Source: Vagococcus entomophilus (GTDB lineage: Bacteria > Bacillota > Bacilli > Lactobacillales > Vagococcaceae). Taken from it: a stretch of 64,000 nucleotides of DNA. Positions within the stretch are counted from its first letter, which is position 1. The number at the start of each line of letters is the position of its first letter. The position numbers and the translations under genes are program-made. A model generated the notes under the pieces. That model did not search any database and had not been told where the DNA came from. It saw only the letters and a list, made by a program, of their open reading frames with translations. Location: positions 434,001 to 498,000 of the forward strand of contig NZ_NGJZ01000001.1 of the NCBI RefSeq assembly GCF_003987595.1, written 5' to 3'. Below, in pieces: positions 59,676-64,000 of the stretch.

Positions 59676-59697
59676 CATACTTACTCCTACCAAGAGT

Positions 59698-59746
59698 AAA
59701 CAACAACCTTCATTTCCATCACTGCGACGGCAGTGATGGTTTTTTT
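59698..59746 (+). repeat. Terminator-like direct repeat, left copy
   Basis: 49 bp: AAACAACAACCTTCATT then stem CCATCACTGC / GCAGTGATGG (59716-59725, 59730-59739) with a 4-base loop and T7. A second copy lies exactly 2,820 bp downstream (62518-62566) with six differences. One pair of differences is compensatory in the stem, three fall in the loop, and one is before the stem. No gene lies between this hairpin and the rexA terminator. Confidence 0.9.
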
Positions 59747-59757
59747 CTATTAATAAG

Positions 59758-59766
59758 TTGTTATAA
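59758..59766 (+). promoter_or_regulatory. Possible extended -10 promoter
   Basis: TGTTATAAT just after the left repeat; no -35 and no ORF immediately downstream, so a small RNA or decayed gene is possible. The 820 bases from here to 60560 otherwise hold only degenerate sequence. Confidence 0.35.
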
Positions 59767-59887
59767 TAGCATTTTATAGATAAGTGGTAGTTATTTATAT
59801 CAAGAGAATAAGTGCTCGTGAAAAAAAATTACCACAAAAAAATAAAATTAGAAACGTTCTAAAATATTCTAGAACATGCTAGTGGTC

Positions 59888-60013
59888 TTAACTTCTTTTA
59901 TTTTTTAATAAATGAGTATAGGCATCTAAAATAGTCGTAATCTTTTTGTGCCCAAGACGTTCCGATACATATTTCGCACATTACTGAAGCAGCAGTGTTG
60001 TTTTTGTATACTT
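59888..60013 (-). pseudogene. Tyrosine recombinase (phage/ICE-type integrase) C-terminal remnant
   Basis: Minus-strand translation gives KTTLLLQ, a stop (59981-59983), then CAKYVSERLGHKKITTIL followed by DAYTHLLKNKRS and stop (59888-59890). RLGHKKITT.LDAYTHLL is the C-terminal box of tyrosine integrases, with the GH pair and the nucleophilic tyrosine. The in-frame stop and loss of everything upstream show that it is a dead fragment. Confidence 0.85.
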
Positions 60014-60279
60014 TAGTAGACAAAATAGAAAAAATCAAATATTTACTGTATACTTTTATTAGCTTTATTTTATTTTTGATTTAATTAAAAAAAGTGGCGT
60101 AAAATTGAAGAAAAGTTTTAAATTGTTGGTTGGTAAGGGAATAACAGTTTTTTTGTTTTATTTACAAAAAACTAAAATTTTATGAAAAAGTTGTTTCGGA
60201 TGGATCATTATTTATGACAAGTATCCGCTGGGAAATTTTTTGAATGAGCTTTATTCCTACTTGAACTAGTGAGTATAGA

Positions 60280-60534
60280 ATGTTAGGTAGTAATTTAGCT
60301 AGAAAAGTTGCAAATTACGCAGATATCCATTTTTTAAATAACGGTAGCGCAACAAAACACATTCATATCAAGTTCTCGTTAGATTATAATTTGAAAAGCA
60401 TGATTCCTAATCATTGCTCTGAGCTGGTTGACCAAGCGTATTACTATGATTCAAGCTACTTGTTATGCAATCGACTATTCCTTGGGAGAGATCCTTCCAG
60501 TAAATCTGCCAACAACTTTTTCTTCAAGTTATGA
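60280..60534 (+). pseudogene. Degenerate coding fragment, unidentified
   Basis: An 84-codon ORF (LARKVANYADIHFLNNGSATKH...) with no convincing ribosome binding site. A neighbouring frame continues with AIDYSLGEILPVNLPTTFSS, as if one gene had been frameshifted near 60460. I do not recognise the family; it may be chance. Confidence 0.3.
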
Positions 60535-60560
60535 GCCATCTTTTGTAGGGAGGAAATCGT

Positions 60561-60872
60561 ATGCGAAGAATCTTAGGCTTTTTATCATTTGTTTTATTAA
60601 TTTGGCTACACATTTCTTATGGAAGTTTTGGGATACATGATTTTTGGCACAATATGTGGGTAAAAATAGATGTATGGATAAAAAATGCTAATATTGCATT
60701 AATGCTTTTGATTCCTGTGTTTTCTTTTACAATTTGCAGTATCAATGCTATCTATGAAAAAAATAAATTTTTAAAAAGTATTTTTTTCATAATGTTGATT
60801 CTTTCGGTTAGCAGTTTAGGCTTTTTCATTTTCGTGTTCTTAGTAGGAACTGGAACTAGCTTTACAGGATAA
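60561..60872 (+). CDS. Small membrane protein of unknown function
   Basis: 103 residues with three predicted hydrophobic helices (about residues 4-22, 46-60, 72-97). A very good site AGGGAGGAAATCGT precedes the ATG, so translation is likely. No family recognised. It lies inside the repeat-bounded island. Confidence 0.65.
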   Translation: MRRILGFLSFVLLIWLHISYGSFGIHDFWHNMWVKIDVWIKNANIALMLLIPVFSFTICSINAIYEKNKFLKSIFFIMLILSVSSLGFFIFVFLVGTGTSFTG

Positions 60873-61000
60873 ATCCTTATATGGAAAGTAATAGCGAAAT
60901 TTCAAATTATCACCTCAGATTTTACGTTTGAAATTGAGTTTGTTTGGGAGAAATCGATAGATTATTTTCTGTATAGTATTAATTTAAAGGAAGTGTTCTC

Positions 61001-61333
61001 GTGGAGGAATTTCAAAAAGATTTGATAACTAACGTACTAGAAAAACTAGCAGAAAAAAACAATTTAATTTTAGGATCGTTAGAGTTATTAAAGTTTGATG
61101 TTTCAAAAGATGAAGTTGACATTCTATTTGGTTACTTGGTTAGAGAAAAAATGGCTGGGAAAAAAGTATCTTTTAACAATTTTGTTGATAAATATATAGA
61201 AACCAGAAATTTAAAAGTAAATTTAGAAGATGTAGAAATAATAGAAGAATTAGAAATGAATGTAAAAAAATTACTTATCGGAATGAGAAATGAGGAAAAA
61301 TTTGTTTCCGTAATTAATGAAATGTTGGAATAA
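61001..61333 (+). CDS. Small acidic protein of unknown function
   Basis: 110 residues, GTG start with AAGGAAG upstream, helical and highly charged, with no membrane segment. A -10-like TATAGT lies at about 60972. No family recognised. It is the last ORF before the putative CRISPR leader, so it could be a passenger of the mobile element or a modulator; nothing in the sequence decides this. Confidence 0.6.
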   Translation: MEEFQKDLITNVLEKLAEKNNLILGSLELLKFDVSKDEVDILFGYLVREKMAGKKVSFNNFVDKYIETRNLKVNLEDVEIIEELEMNVKKLLIGMRNEEKFVSVINEMLE

Positions 61334-61395
61334 GAAGAAAACTAGTTCGGATGAATTGGCTTTTTATTTACTTTTGAAAAAATTACTCATTAAAA

Positions 61396-61441
61396 AATTG
61401 TCGACCTCTAGTAGTGTAAAAAACATAGGAGGTCGACAATT
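61396..61441. repeat. 13-bp inverted repeat upstream of CRISPR
   Basis: AATTGTCGACCTC (61396-61408) and GAGGTCGACAATT (61429-61441) are perfect inverse copies around a 20-base loop. There is no T run, so this is not a typical terminator. A third copy lies at 61528-61540. Confidence 0.92.
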
Positions 61442-61468
61442 CTGTAAAAAGCCTGTTTTTGTAGTGTT

Positions 61469-61497
61469 TTGTTTGTATTTAAGAAGAAAAGTATGCT
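61469..61497 (+). promoter_or_regulatory. Putative CRISPR leader promoter
   Basis: TTGTTT (61469-61474), 17 bases, TATGCT (61492-61497). Transcription would start near 61504 and run through the array in the orientation in which repeats end in ATGTAAAT. Confidence 0.5.
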
Positions 61498-61527
61498 AAA
61501 CTAGGCAGGAAAAGGGAAGCTCAAGAT

Positions 61528-61540
61528 GAGGTCGACAATT
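61528..61540 (+). repeat. Third copy of the 13-bp element in the CRISPR leader
   Basis: GAGGTCGACAATT, identical to 61429-61441 and 99 bases from it, 45 bases before the first CRISPR repeat. Similarity continues weakly beyond the core (TnTA). Confidence 0.9.
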
Positions 61541-61584
61541 TTATAGCATCCGTCCTTGTTCGATCAAGCGTTACGACACACAGA

Positions 61585-62326
61585 CTCTTAATCTAATATA
61601 GTGAAATGTAAATTTGAATTCTGTTGCATTTTTATCTGCATCCCCTGACCTCTTAATCTAATATAGTGAAATGTAAATAAGCAATTTTCTGAATCTACTT
61701 CAAACCGTATTCTCCTCTTAATCTAATATAGTGAAATGTAAATCCAGTAACAATGGTTTGATTCAAAGTTCTATAGAAACTCTTAATCTAATATAGTGAA
61801 ATGTAAATTAGAAAAACTAACCGAAAGAGTAGATAAATTAGAATCTCTTAATCTAATATAGTGAAATGTAAATTTTTTATGTAAGTCTTAAGAAACTCAT
61901 ACGTAGCAACTCTTAATCTAATATAGTGAAATGTAAATTATCTTCATTTCCATCGAAAAATATGTTGATTGACTCTCTTAATCTAATATAGTGAAATGTA
62001 AATTCTTCGTTGCGCAAAGTTAATATCTGTAACCAGTCCCTCTTAATCTAATATAGTGAAATGTAAATGATTGTAGAGTGTTAGCTCTTCTAGCATTGCA
62101 ATTCTCTCTTAATCTAATATAGTGAAATGTAAATGCTTCGTCGTACACCTGTTCTGACATGTTTTCTAACTCTTAATCTAATATAGTGAAATGTAAATAA
62201 GTTAAAAGGTTCAAGAATGCCTACTCTTCGCAGCTCTTAATCTAATATAGTGAAATGTAAATACGATACAAACAGAAGATATTCATCATGAAATTGGCTC
62301 TTAATCTAATATAGTGAAATGTAAAT
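61585..62326 (+). CRISPR. CRISPR array, 12 repeats and 11 spacers, no cas genes nearby
   Basis: Twelve identical 29-bp repeats begin at 61585, 61650, 61715, 61780, 61845, 61910, 61975, 62040, 62106, 62170, 62234 and 62298. The repeat starts CTCTTAATCTAATATA and ends GTGAAATGTAAAT. Spacers are 36 bp (first seven), then 37, 35, 35 and 35 bp, all different. No degenerate terminal repeat is present. The ATGTAAAT end resembles the 8-base crRNA handle of type I-B systems and, from memory, the Listeria RliB repeat, which fixes the orientation shown. No cas gene is recognisable anywhere in the window. Confidence 0.97.
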
Positions 62327-62517
62327 TTTATAAAAATACGATTTTTTTTAGTTGTAAGTGCAGTTTTAGTGTTGGATAGATTTAGAGGAATTTTTATCAC
62401 ACAATTCAGCACAAATTATTGTGAGACTAGCTTTATTTTATAGTGGAAAATATCCATGAATGCCTGTCTTATCCTTTTTAATTAGATAAAGATGCTTAGA
62501 AAATAATTCGTACTATC
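62327..62517. other. Non-coding A/T-rich tail of the CRISPR island
   Basis: No ORF with a ribosome binding site and no further repeat copy. A small hairpin (TTATC...GATAA near 62468-62489) is the only structure seen. Confidence 0.5.
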
Positions 62518-62566
62518 AAACAACAACCTTCATTCCCACCACTGCAATAGCAGTGGTGGTTTTTTT
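62518..62566 (+). repeat. Terminator-like direct repeat, right copy
   Basis: Same 49-bp unit as 59698-59746. The stem is CCACCACTGC / GCAGTGGTGG (62536-62545, 62550-62559), so a T-A pair of the left copy is a C-G pair here. Followed by T7. It can terminate the CRISPR transcript. Confidence 0.9.
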
Positions 62567-62668
62567 GTTCAAAAAAAATTTAAAGCGCTATTAAGGAGCA
62601 CATAGAGAAAAAATCGAGTATAATAAGCAGGGTATTTTCAAATGAAGAAACAAAGTGAGGATGATAAA

Positions 62669-63661
62669 ATGTTAAAAATTACTAAAGCAATTTTGCATAT
62701 TTTGGATTCAGATTCGGATTCGCTGCTATGTGGTCAAGTTGAATTAGACGCTCAAGACTACGCGATTCGGACCTATCTTGAATCTGTTGAAAAAAGAATT
62801 GAAAAATTAGATCCGAAAGTTGGCAAACTAGACCCGGCATCGGATATTGTCAAAGTATTGTCTTCTAGTGAACTCAACTTTATTGAACAGACGAGCGAAA
62901 TTGCTCAACTTTTTTTTCAGTTAACTCGTGCTATTGAAGAGGCGCCTAGCGGTGATTTGCTTTGTTTTGAGGCAGAAAAAATGGAAGAAAAATATTTTGG
63001 CTTTGTGAAGTTGAACTATAAGCCTCAATATACACATTATGTAGACTACGTTGACGATAAAATGAGCAATAACATTATTTTAAATAAAGCTATATTCCCA
63101 GGATTAACACAGAAGCTAGATGAGTTTCTACTGATCTCGTATGATGACTTTTCTTTTGAACTTGTTGAAAAGAAATATGTAGTGGATGGAGAAAAAATTG
63201 ACTATATTTCAGAAAAAATGTTGCAAACTATTCCAACACCTACAGTAACGGAAAATATTTCAATTATGAAAAAAGCCATAAAAAAAGTAGCAGATAAATA
63301 CAACGAAGAAAAATTTGTCAGCATGTCAAATGTTCAAGAAGCAGTGTATGAAAGTATTGAAGCAGAAGGGGTGATCAGCAAAGAGCTTGTTGCTGATAAA
63401 GTGTTTGAAGACAACCATTCAGCTAAACAAGAATACTTAGAAATAATGGAGCAAACACGTTTTGACGAAAAAGCACCTGTGAATGTACCAAAGTATGAGA
63501 AAAAATATCGTAATCAAAAGCTAAAATTGGCTAATGGAATCGAAATGTCAATTCCTTTAGACGTTTATAAAAATAAAGAGTTGATTGAGTTTATCAATAA
63601 TCCAGATGGCACTATTTCTGTTATGATTAAAAATGTCGATGAGATTGTGAACAAATTTTAA
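62669..63661 (+). CDS. 37-kDa nucleoid-associated protein family (NdpA/YejK-like)
   Basis: About 330 residues. Overall length, N-terminal KITKAILHILD and the central FGFVKLNYKPQYTHYVDY region fit the nucleoid-associated protein family PF04245, whose molecular role is poorly understood. ATG 62669 has GTGAGGATG upstream, better than ATG 62642. A -10 TATAAT lies at 62619-62624. It follows the right terminator repeat and is not co-transcribed with the array. Confidence 0.75.
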   Translation: MLKITKAILHILDSDSDSLLCGQVELDAQDYAIRTYLESVEKRIEKLDPKVGKLDPASDIVKVLSSSELNFIEQTSEIAQLFFQLTRAIEEAPSGDLLCFEAEKMEEKYFGFVKLNYKPQYTHYVDYVDDKMSNNIILNKAIFPGLTQKLDEFLLISYDDFSFELVEKKYVVDGEKIDYISEKMLQTIPTPTVTENISIMKKAIKKVADKYNEEKFVSMSNVQEAVYESIEAEGVISKELVADKVFEDNHSAKQEYLEIMEQTRFDEKAPVNVPKYEKKYRNQKLKLANGIEMSIPLDVYKNKELIEFINNPDGTISVMIKNVDEIVNKF

Positions 63662-63838
63662 CACTTTTTTGATTAAACGGAGCAGCCACTCAGCTTTTTT
63701 CTATGGCTTTCCTATCTTAAGTAAATTCAGCTTATTTCTTTGATAGATAAATTCTCTAAAGATAAAAGGGAAAATAAGAGTAAAATTTTGTGATTTCGTG
63801 TACAATGGAATAATGTATTTCAAATTGGAGCGGATAAA

Positions 63839-64000
63839 ATGAAGATTAACTGGAAGAAAAACTTGTACATTACATGGATTGGATGTTTTCTAACAGGAGC
63901 GAGTATTAGTTTGGTCATGCCCTTTATTCCGATTTATGTGGAACAATTGGGTGCACCTAAAAATAAGATTGAACTTTATTCTGGTCTTGCAATTAGCTTG
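63839..64000 (+). CDS. MFS transporter, N-terminal part (cut by window end)
   Basis: 54 codons are visible from ATG 63839, behind a GGAG site. The sequence WIGCFLTGASISLVMPFIPIY forms the first membrane helix, typical of drug:H+ antiporters of the DHA1 group, followed by VEQLGAPKNKIELYSGL. The substrate is unknown. Confidence 0.8.
   Translation, partial: MKINWKKNLYITWIGCFLTGASISLVMPFIPIYVEQLGAPKNKIELYSGLAISL

Noticed and set aside
61317-61499. 60-codon ORF overlapping the inverted repeat upstream of the CRISPR
   Set aside because: No ribosome binding site, it overlaps the preceding gene, and it runs through the inverted repeat and leader; composition not coding-like.
59574-61584. cas genes between rexA and the array
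   Set aside because: No ORF is long enough, and none shows Cas1, Cas2, Cas3 or Cas6 motifs; only the integrase remnant and small unknown ORFs are present.
61585-62326. Type II (Cas9) array needing a tracrRNA
   Set aside because: The repeat is 29 bp with 35-37 bp spacers, not 36/30, and no anti-repeat to it was seen elsewhere in the window.
1-64000. tRNA or rRNA genes
   Set aside because: No cloverleaf, TTCGA loop or rRNA-like stretch was recognised in any intergenic region read by eye; a tRNAscan run would settle it.

Overview
The window is a 64 kb piece of a low-GC Firmicutes chromosome, most likely Enterococcus or a close relative in the Lactobacillales. Supporting signs are A/T-rich coding sequence with strong AGGAGG-type ribosome binding sites and many TTG/GTG starts. 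Other signs are a RexB/RexA (AddB/AddA-type) nuclease pair, ClpE together with a DUF1827 protein, a two-gene glucosyl-diacylglycerol glycosyltransferase operon of the enterococcal BgsA/BgsB type, CtsR operators, a domain-permuted AhpF, and lysine-pathway genes. The species cannot be fixed from sequence alone. No tRNA or rRNA gene was seen.

Layout. 1-8 kb: the end of a flippase-like membrane protein, a small unknown protein, clpB under a CtsR-type promoter, a secreted GH25 lysozyme with four C-terminal repeats, and an Eis-type acetyltransferase. 8-20 kb: lepA, nrdI, an Rrf2 regulator, an unknown membrane-anchored protein, a T-box leader in front of a trans-sulfuration enzyme and cysteine synthase, prs, ahpC-ahpF and thrC. 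20-26 kb: a minus-strand HD-hydrolase/thioesterase operon with a possible attenuator leader, a DUF523 protein, and the ylxM-ffh-rpsP-khpA-rimM-trmD translation/secretion cluster. 26-37 kb: DUF1827 and clpE (minus), ptsH-ptsI, the glycolipid operon, a beta-hydroxyacid dehydrogenase, a DUF1797 protein and a TPR-like protein. 37-44 kb: tig, clpX, helD, engB, a MazG-like protein and a 44-residue minus-strand protein. 44-59.6 kb: a FAD oxidoreductase, a CDF transporter, bioY with a BirA-type operator, a decayed gene, queH, a YitT-family protein, lysA, a leaderless SxxK hydrolase/NlpC-P60 pair, and rexB-rexA.

The accessory region is 59.6-62.6 kb. It is an A/T-rich island bounded by two near-identical 49-bp terminator-like direct repeats 2,820 bp apart. 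It holds a tyrosine-integrase remnant, two small proteins of unknown function, a 13-bp element present three times in a putative leader, and a CRISPR array of 12 identical 29-bp repeats with 35-37 bp spacers. No cas gene is visible in the window. The repeat ends in GTGAAATGTAAAT, which from memory resembles the Listeria RliB/type I-B repeat, so the array looks like an orphan CRISPR. A 37-kDa nucleoid-associated (NdpA/YejK) family gene and the start of an MFS transporter follow.

How the genes work together. Protein quality control is over-represented (clpB, clpE, clpX, tig), and clpB and clpE share CtsR-like operators. Sulfur supply (T-box operon) and peroxide defence (ahpCF) are neighbours. 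Envelope functions (GH25, BgsA/BgsB-type enzymes, lysA, NlpC/P60) are scattered among housekeeping operons. RexAB, the double-strand-break processing enzyme, sits directly beside the CRISPR island.
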